Shown: piece by piece, positions 22,533 to 35,640 of the stretch
Position numbering within the stretch: position 1 is the first letter of the stretch
How the letters are laid out: each line of letters begins with the position of its first letter
Source of the DNA: Cryptocoryne crispatula var. balansae
Taxonomy: Eukaryota; Streptophyta; Magnoliopsida; Alismatales; Araceae
Direction: 5' to 3'
NCBI GenBank assembly: GCA_036172225.1
Contig: CM069924.1
Location: 4,960,001-5,024,000 of the forward strand
DNA: 64,000 nt
The notes under the pieces: model-generated
Seen by the model: only the letters and a program-made list of their open reading frames with translations
Databases searched by the model: none
Told to the model about the DNA's origin: nothing
Position numbers and translations under genes: made by a program

Positions 22533-23145
22533 CATAGTTGTCAAGGCGCCCGCCTAGGCGGCAAGGCGCTTTTCTAAGGGCACCTTGCCAGGGCGCCTTG
22601 TCTGGGGCCAAAAAGGCGCCCAAGGCGCCCGCCTAGGCGCCCGCCTAGGCACCCAAGGCACCCAGGCAAGGCGTCTTGGATATTTTTTCATGATTAAAAA
22701 AATAATTTTGAGGGATTTTTCTCTCTTGATACCCCTCACAAGAAACACTTATTTAATGATGGTTTGAATATATTAATACACAAGCGCTCCCCCCATTTAA
22801 TAATATTATAACAATATTTTACCATCTCTTATACTATTGTACATATATATATTTTATAATCATAAATGAGTTATGTACTTAAATTTTATAAAAATCTATT
22901 TAACTTTCTTCTCTTTCACACACACATCATATTTACTTATGTGCATTGATAAAACTCTCATATTCAATTATAACATAAAAAATATAATTATATTTATGCT
23001 TATTTTTATATATAACAACCTCCCGACTCAACCTTCCTTGATTACCGCCTTGACCGCCTAGGCAACGCCTAAGCGGCCGCCTTGTCGCCTAAGCGGAATC
23101 GGTACCCTTCAACGTCTTGGACGCCTTGTCGCCTTGACAACTATG
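22533..23145. mobile_element. Non-autonomous hAT-like element G2
   Basis: This 613-bp element has perfect 16-bp TIRs CATAGTTGTCAAGGCG ... CGCCTTGACAACTATG and a perfect 8-bp duplication ATTTAATA (22525-22532 and 23146-23153). CGCCTAGGCG and CAAGGCGCC words crowd both ends and the interior is very AT-rich. There is no coding capacity. The ends and design match G1. Confidence 0.95.
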
Positions 23146-23153
23146 ATTTAATA

Positions 23154-23290
23154 TAGTATGACTACACATCTATCTTAACATTCTCATTTTAACAACATGA
23201 GTTTTAAAAGCATGTTTTTTCCATTATTGCCCAATATTCATTTAAGGAAAAGAATTTTCAATTATCTTTGTCTAACATAAACTATAATGA
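23154..23290 (-). mobile_element. RTE-type LINE fragment continuing after G2
   Basis: The minus strand reads MLLKMRMLRWMCSHTI, which joins across G2 to FNRICSDHIKENVGV. MRMLRWMCG is a hallmark phrase of plant RTE-type reverse transcriptases. The rest of the reverse transcriptase is absent. Confidence 0.75.
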
Positions 23291-23339
23291 AAAACATATA
23301 GAATATCGTAAGAGTATTAGCCAAAAATAAAAAAAGATA

Positions 23340-25072
23340 AATATATCGAGGTTTAGGGTTTATTAAGATGTCTTTGGACTTCTCTTTATCGGAAGGTGCG
23401 AATTTCCGAAGTTAATTACATCGACACAAGAATACTCTTGATTAACTATCATAGACTCATAGCAACTTATGAAATGGAAACAAACATCCACAAAAACACA
23501 ACACATGTTGAAGCTATTATCCCATAAACTCAATGGAATGCAAACTTAGTATGTTAAGTTTGGTTTGAGTTTCATTTATATTTTATGAAGGTGTATTTTA
23601 AGATTCCGATATCTTAAGGGCATGTTCCTTAGTGAATTCTTAATATATTTAACACGTTTGTTATGTATTTAGCTCTCTTAAGTCATGGTTTTAACATTAA
23701 CACATATTTTAAATTATTATAGTTAATTTAGATCTGAGATTCAAAAAAGACATGATTCGAATCATCATCAAATTTTCATTTTTTGAATTATGTTTGGATT
23801 TAAGTTCCAATTTTTATTTTTTTGTTATCTAAGTCTAAACATTTAGATTTAGTGAAATTAGCTTGAATCAGATTTTTATGATATTGGATTTTGGAACATG
23901 TACATGGTTTAGAAATAGGGTTATAAACTTCATTATAGTCTAAATCTTGGCATTATACTTAAGATTTATTAAATCTTCATTTGAGTCTTAGCAATATGTA
24001 GTTCAGACTTAAGGGTTTTAATGGATCTGAAATCATCGTATCAACTCTGATTTAGGTATGCAAATCAAGTCATTCACATGCCTAAACACTATTGGAGGCC
24101 TAAGACTTAGTGTGTGAGAGCTCTCATCTTGACCTTTTAGATATCCTCTCATTCCGTAGTATCTACCCATGGGCCAAAACTTAGCAAAGTTTTGGGTTTC
24201 ATCCCCCCCTGGCATTTAGATATCCAAATCTATATGTCCCGTACCTCTTACACATCTATGAGAAAGGATAGCCTATTTCAGATATAGGACTTAACACATT
24301 CGAATATAAGACCTGGGCATAGGAGCAATCATGCATGATCTTAGCTATAATCTTATACCTAATAAAATCCAAGATTGATATGATTATTTCGAACCCATTA
24401 AGATAGTGATTTTATCATGTTTGGGTTATAGTTTGATATATTTAATTCTATTAAATCTGAAAGCTATCGTTTGATATCATATTCTTACTGTCGGATTCAA
24501 ATTTAGTAATTTAAATTCCCTTTTATATTTGCAATATATGTGGTTCATGAGGGTTACCTAATGCTCCTAGACCATAAATGCATGTACATCGACAATATGA
24601 TGTCATTCATATAGCATGAGGTACATCATACATTAATATGTGGAGAGACTTATACAATTATAATCCCTTAAAAATCATATCATATAGAACATATCCATAA
24701 CTTTACATCAGTATGGAACATATTCTGGTCCCCTACTTAGATCTTAGGGTCGATTTAGCATGGTGATATGTGTAATCTTCCCTTAGATCAAGTGGGAATA
24801 GATCAGTTATGATGGGTACATGCCCACATCCCCGACTTGGGTCAATTACATCGTGTACATACTCGTATGCCCGCCCAAAATTATGAGGATGCCTAATTTA
24901 GTAGGTTTAGCATCTTAAATCTTTGAAAGAAACATTTTTATCTCATTTTGGCCACATTCGGCTCATTATCAAGTCATTCATGTCATTTCGGCCTCATTTG
25001 ACACACTATGCTTCATTTTGGCTCAATTGACTCATAAACATGCCATTAGGCCCGGATGGCCAGATTTGCATA
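23340..25072. mobile_element. Non-coding repeat Y2 (inverted relative to Y1), left part
   Basis: About 23340-23600 aligns in reverse complement with about 14550-14770. The remainder is AT-rich, non-coding and similar in style, with scattered ATTTAGATT and TTAAATC words and no domain. Element B is inserted at its right. What follows B (29419 onward) is probably the continuation. Confidence 0.45.
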
Positions 25073-25373
25073 ATCTCAACCATGGTATGCCGGGTCGCGA
25101 CCCGGGTCGCGACCCGGCCCCGACCCGGTCGGGTTTAGGCCCGACCGGCTCGGTCGCGACCCGGTCGGGGCGACTCCCCCGGCCGGGTCGCGGAGTCATG
25201 GCCGGGTCGCGCGAGTCGCGCGACCCGGCCGACCGGGTCGCGCGACCCGGCCGGGTCGCGCGACCCGGTCTGGCAACGGTCATGTGACCGTTGCCAGACC
25301 GTTGGCAACGGTCATATGACCGTTGCCAACGGTCTTGGGGGGGCGCAGCCCCCCCATTCAGCCCCTCGGGGGC

Positions 25374-25382
25374 TATTTAAAG
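25374..25382 (+). promoter_or_regulatory. TATA-like box of element B
   Basis: TATTTAAAG, flanked by GGGGGC and CCCCCAAGG that can form a hairpin, about 430 bp before the transposase ATG. Position and context are identical to A and C. Confidence 0.6.
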
Positions 25383-25812
25383 CCCCCAAGGGGCTCTCCT
25401 TACTCCCACCCCCCACTCTCACTCTCAACCTCTCATTTGTGCTCTCATTGCTCTCATTGCTCAAATTTTTTGTCTCATTTACTTAATTATTTCATCAAGC
25501 ATTGGATTAGTTCATTTAGTATATTTATTTAATATTAGTTCCATTGATTAGTGGGTTAAGTAGTTTATTCTTTTTAATACTTATTTGCTTACTTGCATAC
25601 TTAGTTAGCTAGAAGATTAGTTAGATATTTAGTTTAGTAGTTACTTAACACATCATTAGTTGGAAGGTATAGTTAATTACTTATTTAATTATATAATTAG
25701 TTAGTCATTTATTTTACATAATTAAAAGTTTACTTAGATTAGTAGTGACTAATTAACGTCATTAGTTTTTTAAATAGTTAATTACTTACGTAAGTAATTA
25801 TTTAGTTAAAAA

Positions 25813-28800
25813 ATGTCTTCTCCAAGCCAAACAACCCAAACTACCGGCGCGACCCGGAGTGATCCGGCTTGGTTGCATTGCAATTTGATCTCCATGGCGG
25901 AGAGAAAAGTGCAATGTAAATATTGCGACAAAGTAATATTCGGCGGTATTTATCGTTTAAAATTTCATCTTGCAAGCATGAAGGGAAATGTTCTTCCTTG
26001 CACACGGACTCCGCCGGAGGTCAGAGCTCAATTTCGTAGGCACCTACAAGCGATGGAGCAAACGAAGGGAACTAGCAAAAGACATAAAGAGACCGTCCGA
26101 GAAGAAATCCAACAACCGGGGAGACGATCCGTACACATTTACGGTACCGGACAAGAGAGGCCGGATATTTTTGGAGACGAAGAGTACGAAGGTATGGGAG
26201 GTGTTACTCATAAACGTTGTTCATTATTCTATTTTAAAGGATAATTAAGTAGCCTTGATACTTAAATGTTTTTTAAAAAGATGAACTCTCACGAGAGATG
26301 GAAGCAAGTCGAAGATCATTCGCCGAGGAAGACTTCTATAGACATACCGGCCGAATGATGGGTCGAAGTGGTCCGGAAGTGGGAGTGGTCGAGGTAGCGG
26401 AAGAGGATCCAACAACCAACCGCAAGATCAGGTTCATGATCTCACACAAGACGACGACCCGGCAGTAGGTCCCGTGGATCCCGTAATCACCAGACCACGT
26501 CAACGTCAAACAACAATCACGACGGCGATGAAGAACCTCAAATTATGTAAGGATAGGATTGGCCGGGCAAGGTCGAGGTGGTTGTTTCACCGCAACATTC
26601 CGGCAAATGCCGCGAAGGGACCATACTACGAGAACATGATCGACACGATCGCAGACGTCGGGAGGGGAGTGCCTGGTCCAAACCCAAAGAAGATATACAA
26701 TGTATATCTTCCTATGGAGGTGCAAGAAACAAAGAAGTACGTGCAGTCATTTAAACGCATCTGGGAGGAACGAGGTTGCACGATAATGACCGACGGATGG
26801 ACCGGTAATTAAATTTTCGTTTACTCATTCATATTAGATGTACTAACATTCTTTTTTGGTATAACTTATTTATCATCTTATACTTAACAGTATTACTAGG
26901 AAGACTATGATCAATTCCCTAGTGTACGATCAAGCCCGGCACGGTCTTTTGGAAGTCGGTCGACGCATCGGGACGAGTAAAGAATGCGAGTATCTTTACC
27001 AATTGATAGATGGAGTGATAGAAGAAATAGGAGAGAGCCGGGTAGTTCAAGTAGTCACAGACAACGCGGCGGCATACAAGGCGGCCGGTCAGATGCTTAT
27101 GGTCAAAAGACCAAAGTTGTATTGGACACCCTGTTCCGCACACTCTTTAGATTTGATGTTGGAGGATATATGCAAGGATCCTCAAATAGACAAGGGAGGT
27201 AAGCTAGCCCAGTTTATTTCTTCATTTATTTATAACCACAACTTTGTCCTTGCACTTATGAGGGAACACACCATGGGCCAAAGTTGTTACGGCCCGGTGC
27301 AACCCGGTTCGCCTCCCACTATATTTCCTTAGAAAGTTTATTGAGTCAAAGGAGAGCTCTAACTCGAATGGTCATTTCACCGGGTTGGGGTAGTTGGATG
27401 GCTAGATGTAACCCATCGGATAAGAGAAAGGGGAGAAAAGTAGAAGAGACAATAGAGAGTGGAGATTTTTGGAAAGTTGTAAAGAAGACGTTAGACATCG
27501 TCCAACCCATAGTGAAGGTACTAAGGATAGTTGACGGAGATAGAAAAGCAGACGTGGGGTATTTATATGATGCGATTGAGAGAGCCAAAGAAGAAATCTC
27601 CAAGACCGTGTCCGACTTCGCCAGTGGTGGGATATTATAGATCGTCGGCGGGAGCGTACATTACATCAACCGATACATGCGGCGGTATATTTTCTTAAAC
27701 ATTTACTAATCTTTTTATTATTCAAAGTTGTGTATAACTTGTTTACTAATACTATTTGTTTCGTAGGTTACTTTTTCAACCCAAGATCTGCTATAGTCCA
27801 CATTTCAAGGCGACGAACGAGCTATTAGATGACGTGAAGAGCGTCATCCGACGGTTGCTTGGTGACGACGACCGGGCTATTATCGCTTGCAACAAGATGT
27901 ATGATTACGTAATGCGGAGTTATCACTTTGGAACGAGCGTAGTTGAACGAGCCGTGATGATACTAAGTCCGGGTACGTAGAAATGTTTTTCATCACTTAA
28001 TTAATTAAAGCTTACTTAGCTAATAATGCACGACATTCAATTTATGCGGTGATTGGTGGATGGACCGTAGTAAAGTACCGGGGTACGAGGACTGGGCGGA
28101 CGTAGCCACCAGGGTCCTAAGTCAAACCACATCGGCTCCGGGATGCGAGCGAGATTGGTCTACATTCAGGTTGATTCACACAAAGTAGAGAAATAGGTGG
28201 GCATCGAGGAGGCTTGAAGACCTCGTGTATTGTCACTACAAATACGAGGTTAAAGTTGAGGAATTTGGATAGAATGAAGCGAGAACCGGATGGAACAAAA
28301 GAGTTGGATAGCACGCGAGCGGCGGGACGTTCGGTCGACGAGCCGCCAATTGAAGAGGAGGATATCGATTTGGATCAAATCTTCTACGAGAAGAACTCCT
28401 TAGAAGCGTGGGTAAACGACCGAGAAGGGTTGGGAGAACCGGAGTTTAACCCGCAAGACCGACAATGGGCCGAAGGAGTGCTCGACGATGTCCCTTTAGC
28501 CGAAGAATTCCAGATCCCTCCCTCACTAGCAAAGCGCCAGAGGACCGGAGAAGGAACTAGCCAAGGTACGCAAAGTAGGCGAAAAGGTAAACAAGTTATG
28601 ACGGATCCTTTTGATATTGCGGATGCGATACGGTCGAAGACGATCGAGAAGATACGCCGGAGCCGAACATCCGAGTGCGGTACCGGACGTCCGAGGATTC
28701 GTCGTCAAAGAGTAGCGACGATGATGGTGCTCGATATGGGGGCACGGACACTTTACAAGTACAAGGGACCTCGGATCCTCCCATATCTCCTACCACGTCG

Positions 28801-29195
28801 CTACGTTTTACCGGCGAGGAGCAATATACTCACGCGACCCAAGATACCGATCGTGGTAGAAGGCCGCCACAAGGTAGAGGAGGTCATCGTAGCCACGGAG
28901 TTGGAGCGAATACCACGATGCCTCCGACTATGTGCGTGATTCATCCCAAGGCTCTTGGTTCCCTACATACGATCGAGAGTATTGTGGAATGAATTATGTA
29001 GAGTCATCGGATACTTCGATCCAATCGACCTATAGTTATGGTGACTCGTTTGGATCAAGTCTTAGGATAGTTTCCCGAGGGACGGACGAATATGATCGTC
29101 GTGTGTACACGTATCGAAGCTTTGTACTCAACCCAAATGACGTGGGAGAGTACATCAACTACCTACAAACCGTACAACACATCATGTTGGAATAA
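25813..29195 (+). pseudogene. hAT transposase of element B, least damaged of the three
   Basis: Predicted exons: 25813-26191, 26281-26804, 26891-27684, 27767-27972, and about 28049-29195. The BED finger exon is intact and lacks the stop seen in A. Exon 3 keeps YLYQLIDGVIEEIGESRVVQ, VVTDNAAAYKAA and WTPCSAHSLDLMLEDICKD. The last exon keeps the dimerisation motif GCERDWSTFRLIHTK, then DLDQIFYEK and EPEFNPQDRQWAEGVLDD, ending ...YLQTVQHIMLE at 29195. Lesions: one base missing at the exon 3 acceptor (26891), a shift near 26935, changes near 27270-27280, and a missing base at the exon 3 end. As in A and C, the last intron lacks an AG at its expected 3' end. Confidence 0.85.
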
Positions 29196-29418
29196 AATTG
29201 ATGCATTATTTGTTTAAATCATGTCATTTAATTTATCCAATTTTTCTGTATTTTTTCAGATTTTTTTCCGCATTTTTCTTATTTTTTTGAATTTTTCAAA
29301 AAAAAAAATTATTAAAATAAGGGGGTCGCGACCGGGTCGCGACCCGGTCGCGACCGGGTCGGCCTGGGGGTCCCGCGACCCGGTCGCGACCCCCGACCCA
29401 ACCCTCCTTGATCTCAAC

Positions 29419-30299
29419 CCAGGTGGCCTATTATGTCTTCATCCTCAACATGCCCTCATTATGCTAGAACCAACCATGTCATTTGCCTTCATGCCTTGCT
29501 CATCTTGAACCTTGCAAACTCCTTGCCTCCTAGTGCCATTCATATGAGCTATAAAGAGGGGATCCAACATGGATTCATATCAAGGAAGGAAAGGCTAAGA
29601 GTGCTTCATATAAGCCATAAAATTAAGGATACTCAGGTAGTTCTTTAGCTCATTGTAAGAAGCATAAGAGGCTAAGTATAGCCTTATTTGCTACAGCTCT
29701 AAGTGTAAACATAGGTGTGTATTATGGGCCGGTTAAGGGACTGTTATAAGGTCATGAGAAAAGGACCAGCGATGGGCATATAGGGATGTCATATAGCCCA
29801 ACTGAAGGGTCAAACAGGCCCTGGATGGGGAACGGATAGGGGACTGTTATATAGCCTTGTATGGGGCCGAACAGTGGAGGATATGAGCTGTTATGTTAGC
29901 CATAAAGGGGGCAGCCAAGCAAAATTTCTATAGGCTGCAATGTAGGCTAAAGAAAAAGCCAGTCATGGGTGCATAAAGAGGCTGATATAGTCTATACAAG
30001 AGCATGGAGGGAAGGCGGAGCACAGGAGGTATCTTGCATGGTGGTAGGCCATCGGATATGGGCAATTGGGCATGGACACATGTTGTGCATGAGTATTATA
30101 TGGTCATGGAAGGAGGGCCGGGTATAGGTATGAAAGGGGGTTCTTTGCATGGGAGCATGATATAGGCTATGGGAACATGCATGGGCTGTGCATGGCTCGC
30201 TAAGAAGAAATGGAGGGGCTGATTAGTGGTTGCACACATGGGGTTTCAGCTATGGGTAGAAAAAGAGAAGGGGAATCAAAAAGACTGATATAGGACCAC
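29419..30299. other. Non-coding repeat-like DNA between B and X1
   Basis: G-rich sequence with recurring ATATAGCC, GGGCCG and GGGCATGGA words, with no recognisable protein. It is probably the continuation of the repeat split by element B. Confidence 0.35.
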
Positions 30300-31809
30300 A
30301 GCTCCCTTTTTGTTCTTTTTCCTCCTTGTGCTCGAATGACAGCAGCAGCAGCAGCTGGGCTTTTCCTTCCTTCTCTTTGTTGATCGGACCTCTCTCTCTC
30401 CTTCTCTAGCTCTCTTTGGCTCCTGCCTTCAGCCTTCAAAACTCAAAACAGGAGACCAATGGGTCTTTTTTTATAGAGAAATAGTGGGCAGAGCTAGTCC
30501 CGATTGGAGCTCCTTTCTCTTTTGTGCGAAGGGAGCCTTGGGGGAAGAGGAAGAATTGGTCAGACCTCATATATTTCAGGCTGTTTGAATTCTCATTTAG
30601 GCTCTTGCATATGTGGCTGCTCCTCATTGGTTGGTGGCTTATCCAAGAACAAGTCAAGCTCGGAATGGAGAAGAAGGTGCACCAAATCCATCCCCCCCTC
30701 TCCCTATCTTGTAGGAGCATCCGATAGAGTTCCTTTTGGCTCCTAACTATATCAGAATATCCTCTCTCCTGGGACTGTGCGGCGGCTGTAGACCTGACCC
30801 AGGATCTCTTTAAATGGCACAAGATCCAAGGGTACTCATTTATCACTAGATATTATATCTTAAGATCATTAAATAAATGCTTAAATAGCCATGACATGGA
30901 CTATATTTAAGCATCAATTGGACCTAATTTTATGCATCCTCGAGTCCCATGCATATAAACATGGCAATATTGATTTAACATTCATCATTAAATCTCAGCC
31001 ATCGGATCATGCGAAAATTGCATTAAAGGTTGATAAATGATTCAACTCATTAAATGACCTTGTTGGCCAAATAATTCTCCAATTGACTCTTCTAGGCATC
31101 TTATATCATCTTGGCCTATTCAGATGACTTATTTGATCATTATTTATCCATTGGGCCCTTTATTCTAGTGTGCTTCAGAGAACCTTGGAGAAGAACAAAT
31201 TTTAGTATTTCATTTATATTTGACCATGAACCAACTGAATTTCCCAACTAAGTTTAATTTTCATAAACATTAGCCCATTCTGACCATACGCCATCATCAT
31301 TTTGGTATTGGGCCTACTCGACTATTCGGGCCCAATAAGCATAAAACATGAAATTTTGCTCTCCAGGTTCATTTTATGACATATATGACCCAATAAATAT
31401 GAGAAATGGTATTTTCTTCATCTGTGCCCAATTCATGCTGATTGTGCGCCAATAAACATTGTGTGTTGAACTTGCTATCCTGGCCCATTTTATGACATAT
31501 CTAGCCCAATAAATAAGAAACATGATAATTTTGACATTTTGGCCTCTTATTGGTCATATCGGTCCCATTAGACTTATTGGGCCCTATAATTGGCAAATCA
31601 GACCCATTAAGGGAACGGCCTTTAGTCAACTCCATTTGATTGCCCTTGGTTGCATCATCGTTCAAATAACATCAAGCCATATTCCAATTAGGACTAAAAA
31701 GAGAGGCGGTTCCCATTTTGACCGTGAGTGGGATTCAGATCCTATTAAGGATCCATTAAGGAGAGAATCCATCACTTAACTATCTTTTAATCTTATATTT
31801 TCGATCTTA

Positions 31810-33235
31810 TGCCCATCATTGTCACATGATCATCTCATCATTTAATATCATCCAATCATAACCATTCATCAATGAAGTAGGATCCAGATCCTATTAAGGG
31901 CCCATTAAACATAAGATCCATAACTTAAATCATAAAGCAAACATGGCCCTTGAATTTTGCCCCCAGCATCTCTATTTTTAGATAAATAACACATAACACT
32001 TTCATAATATTAAAACAAGAGAGTAAACATTCCAAACTACATATAAAAGAGTAAGATTGAAACTCTCAAACAATAACTTAAGAAAGAACAAACAAACGAT
32101 GCAGACAAATAAAACTTCAATTCTGTCATCTTCTCCAACACACATGAACATAACCACACAGTGACTTGCATGTTGAGGTGCTTTGAAGGTCGAATAACTG
32201 AGATATGAACTCTATTGGAAGCGTTTGGCAACTACCATGAGACCGGATGATCATACCAAAGGGGTGTGGATATCGTCCAGACCGACGATCTCATAAGAAA
32301 GATCATGACTATGATTAAAACTAGAAAAGACAACAAGATATAAGTAGACCATAAAATCAAAGAGGAAAACAAACTAACATAGACTAAACATATCAAACTT
32401 AAATAAGCCAAGTGCCACCACTCCAACACATCAAAAAATAGAATAACACCTAAACACATATTTAGGTGAAGCATTGGAACATGGGTTAAACTAAATTTTA
32501 AGAAGGGATAAAAATTACAACGAATCGTCCTCCTTCCCTAACTAGAATTACCTCAAAATAGAAAAGACAACGATTCCTTGACGAGGGCACGAGGATCTAC
32601 AAGGGCGCGAGAGCTCCACAATGATGGCTTCTATGGGAGGGCTCTGCGAGGGCTTCGGTCCACAGTGCTCATCCACGAGGGCTTCTATCCGCGATGCTCA
32701 GCCGTGAGGGGGCTGAGGGGTAGTGATAAGACAGGAGGAAGAAGAGCAAACATCTGATGGGGGTGAGAGAAGGAGGCGGTGCTGCTGCCATTGCCGCTAC
32801 TGTCAGGAAAGCAATGATGACATGAGAAGAGCAGCACAGCAAGGGGGCATCCACGGCTCTCGGCCACAAGGAGGTGTCCGCGGTGCTACCACGAGAGGAC
32901 ATTCGTGGTGCTCGGCCGCGAGAGGGCCTCTACAGCTCAGCTGCAAGGGGGTGTCTGTGGTGCTGCCGCCTTTGCACCATCATCTCATCTCATCAACTTC
33001 TTCATTTAATTATAACCAATCATAATCAAGTAGGATACAATATCTTATTAAGGACACAATAAGAGGAAGATCCATAACCTAAACATAATACATCTTGGAC
33101 ATTGGATCATACCCCATTATCATCATCATCAACTCCTCTAAATTATGACCAATCATAATCAAGTAGGATCAAATATCATGTTAAGAATCCAAAAAAGAAT
33201 AGATTCATAACTTAATTCATTGACATATCTTAACC
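31810..33235. repeat. Internal units of about 130 bp in X1
   Basis: Units containing CATCATTTAAT, CCAATCATAACCA, AAGTAGGATCCAGATCCTATTAAG and AAGATCCATAACTTAA recur near 31700-31790 (partial), 31810-31935, 32965-33095 and 33105-33235. X2 has the same series at about 50850-51260. The second and third units in X1 are separated by an extra 1-kb segment. Confidence 0.65.
31950..32965. other. 1-kb segment present in X1 but absent from X2
   Basis: Compared with X2 (about 51110-51140), X1 has an additional stretch. It begins A-rich (Lys/Asn-coding) and ends GC-rich with repeated GAGGGC, GGTGCT and CCGCGA words. TTTTGCCCCCAGCATCTC on the left and TTTGCACCATCATCTC on the right resemble a degraded direct repeat, as an insertion would leave. 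No transposase or host domain is recognised. Confidence 0.4.
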
Positions 33236-34730
33236 ATCGGATCATGTGCCAAGGATTATTTGATTGTCCCATCATTTAAATAAATACTCAATCTTACTCC
33301 ATGTAGGACAAGAAGATGGCTGCGCAAGCTCTTTAAGATTGACCTAGGATCGGCTCATGCATTATCCCTTGATTGGACTTAGATGAATCCTTGACTTCTT
33401 CAAAGAGGTAGTTTGGACTTTGGAGCTCTTGATGCAAGAAGTTATCTTTTCCTTTTTACTGCTGTGGTGACCTGCTCCAGCCAAAGAACCATCGGGCCTC
33501 AATTGGGCACCTTGATCAGCTCTCCACGGGTCCTGGATTGGAAAGGGAATTTTGCTCTACAATTCCAGGCAGCCTTGAGACAATCAGGTATGTATTTTCT
33601 TTCATTTCCTTCTTCTCTCTTAGCTGCAATCATACCTACCTGCAGCTAATTTCCCGGGCCTCAAATATCTCCAGTGCTTGACTAGCCACTGTTGGGTCTG
33701 TTTTGAAGAAGAATACATTGCCGAGAGGTTGTATCATCTCACCGGGTAGTATGGTATGTAGAATTTCCTGATTTCTGCCCTTCACCCTACCACAGTCTCC
33801 ATGCTGTCCAGCAGATCGATCAGGATTTGATTTTGTCGCTATGGTCCTGCAGCTAGGCACCGGTTGGGCTTGAATCAAAGGAGAGCATTGCTCTGCCGGT
33901 TTGATCATAATCCAGGCCTGCCAGTTTCCTCCTTGGAGCCCAAACATCTTGCTTATTTTGCCAGCAGCAACAAAGTTTATGTATCTGATTTGTTTTTGTT
34001 GGCATAATGTCCTGGATGTATAGCCAAGCTTCTAATACATTCAAAGTTGAGAATGACATTCTCCTCTTCAACATATGTACTTTCTTTCATCTTTGTCCTC
34101 TTTGGCATCACCAGTAGCATACATGCACCTTATTCATTTATCTCATAGCCGTGCCATGCTTAAATGCATAATTAAGCATTTAGGATATTAAGCTCAAAGG
34201 GAGGACATCTCTTCTTAGTCTTAAACATATTTCAGCCTACCAAGGATACATATCCCTCTTCCCTTTGCCTATGTACCTCAATCAAAACCCATACATATAT
34301 GCCCAAACTCATGCTTATCTGATTTTTTTCTTTAAATATGCTCATCAATTCACATATGTTAAAGAGGAGAATGTCATAATCTCAAACCAGATTTGTAGCA
34401 TATAGCGCTTTCGGTCTTCAGAAATGTAATGATCCTCTCGAGTATGGTCACATGTCAATTGGCAATGTATGTGTGCCAAGTAGTTATATATATACATCTA
34501 TATAGCCACTAAAATCATAAGAGAGCTAAACTCATTGCTTTACTTGTATAGGACTAAGAATATACACGCTAAGTCTATACCATCCATGTAGAAAGCCATA
34601 TATTGATACTAAATGTTAGCACCGATGCATTATAAGCTAATAGCATATAAATCCTAATTCATTTAGGATTTGAATCCATGTTTGATTGCACATTTTTACA
34701 TGTAAATTTTAAGTGCTAATATATATATAT

Positions 34731-35640
34731 AATTTATGCTCATCTAATAGTCCTTTTCGCTTCACTTTTTTGCTAGCTTATTTGTTCATAAGTATCATTG
34801 TTAGTATACTTAGGCAATCATTTAAACTAATTTCTCTTATTCTTTATCATCTTTTGTACTCCTTCATTCCACCACCATGTTTTCTTTTTAGGTGAATAGT
34901 TTCCTTTAGATTGTTCAAGTACTTTTTTAGCTCCCTCTCTTATCTTCGTAACCATATGCATCCACATAACATTGGCTTCTTCATCTAACTTCTCAATCAT
35001 TTATCATAAAAAGTTCATTTTTTAAAATCTCACCATCTTTTAGTTCCCACCATTTATTCTAGAAGAAATATTTCTTTTAAATGTATTTGTTTGTCTTTTG
35101 ATCTTAACATCTAAAACCACTAACATATGGTGTGCAGTTAAAGTTTCACTATAAAGAACCTTACAATCTTTGTAAAAAAAATGATTAATCATTTTTTAAA
35201 AATAAAATAAAATTTTATTGTGCACATAATTATTTGTTAGTATTGCATTTATAGGCAATAGCAAAATCAAGGATATTTTTCCCGCTTCATTTAAATTCTC
35301 ATATCAGAAACCTCCATAGACTTTATAATATCCATAACATTCAATTCCACTATGTACAGTAATATCTCCTCTAATAAATAAATTCTCTTCATTATACTCT
35401 ACATAACGTCATCCATGTCCTCCCAATTCTTTTAATCTCACTTATTAAACTTATTTGTGAAGCATAAATATTAATTACAATGATTATCTCTTATTCTATA
35501 ATCATTTTTACTAAAATAATCATATCCCCTACTCTTTTCCTTAACATTCCTACATTTTTCAATGTTTTATCAATAATAATGCACAGCCCCATTTATTTCT
35601 TTCCTTTCGTAAATACTTGTTGACACCAAAATTTCTTACA
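34731..35640 (-). mobile_element. RTE-type LINE fragment, endonuclease region
   Basis: Read on the minus strand with frameshifts it gives, in order, a GVGIIID-like segment, NEAGK.SLILLLPINA (usually NEAGKSILDFAIAYD), then DCKVLYSETLTAHHMLVVLD and VKIKR (usually RDCKVIPGESLTTQHRLLVLDV), then ANVMWMHMVTKIREGAKKVL and WWWNEGVQKMIKNK. These are consecutive blocks of the endonuclease domain and linker of plant RTE-like LINEs. Many frameshifts and stops make it inactive. Confidence 0.85.

Larger units (their letters stand above)
25081..29410 (+). mobile_element. Full-length hAT element B
   Basis: This 4,330-bp sister of A has a perfect 8-bp duplication ATCTCAAC (25073-25080 and 29411-29418). The left end CATGGTATGCCGGGTCGCG is the same as in A, and so is the right end ACCCTCCTTG. 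Subterminal GGGTCGCGACCC arrays lie at 25090-25268 and 29325-29400, the CAACGGTC cluster at 25269-25337 and the TATA-like box at 25374-25382. The different duplication shows that it moved independently and was not copied along with its surroundings. Confidence 0.96.
30300..34725. mobile_element. Dispersed non-coding repeat X, copy 1
   Basis: The block aligns co-linearly with X2 (45575-46840, 50438-52787 and 57424-57525). Shared landmarks include GTGGCTTATCCAAGA (30640 and 45920), CTTGGCCTATT, TAGGATCCAGATCCTATTAAG and AATCCTAATTCATTTAGGAT (34650 and 57470). It has no coding capacity that I recognise. It might be a very long LTR, a large non-autonomous element or a duplicated segment. X1 lacks L, D, E and C, so it serves as the empty-site reference for those insertions. 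Confidence 0.6.

Noticed and set aside
20700..28200. A CRISPR-like array, because of repeated words in the subterminal regions
   Set aside because: The words have no regular spacer pattern and the sequence is clearly plant nuclear DNA.
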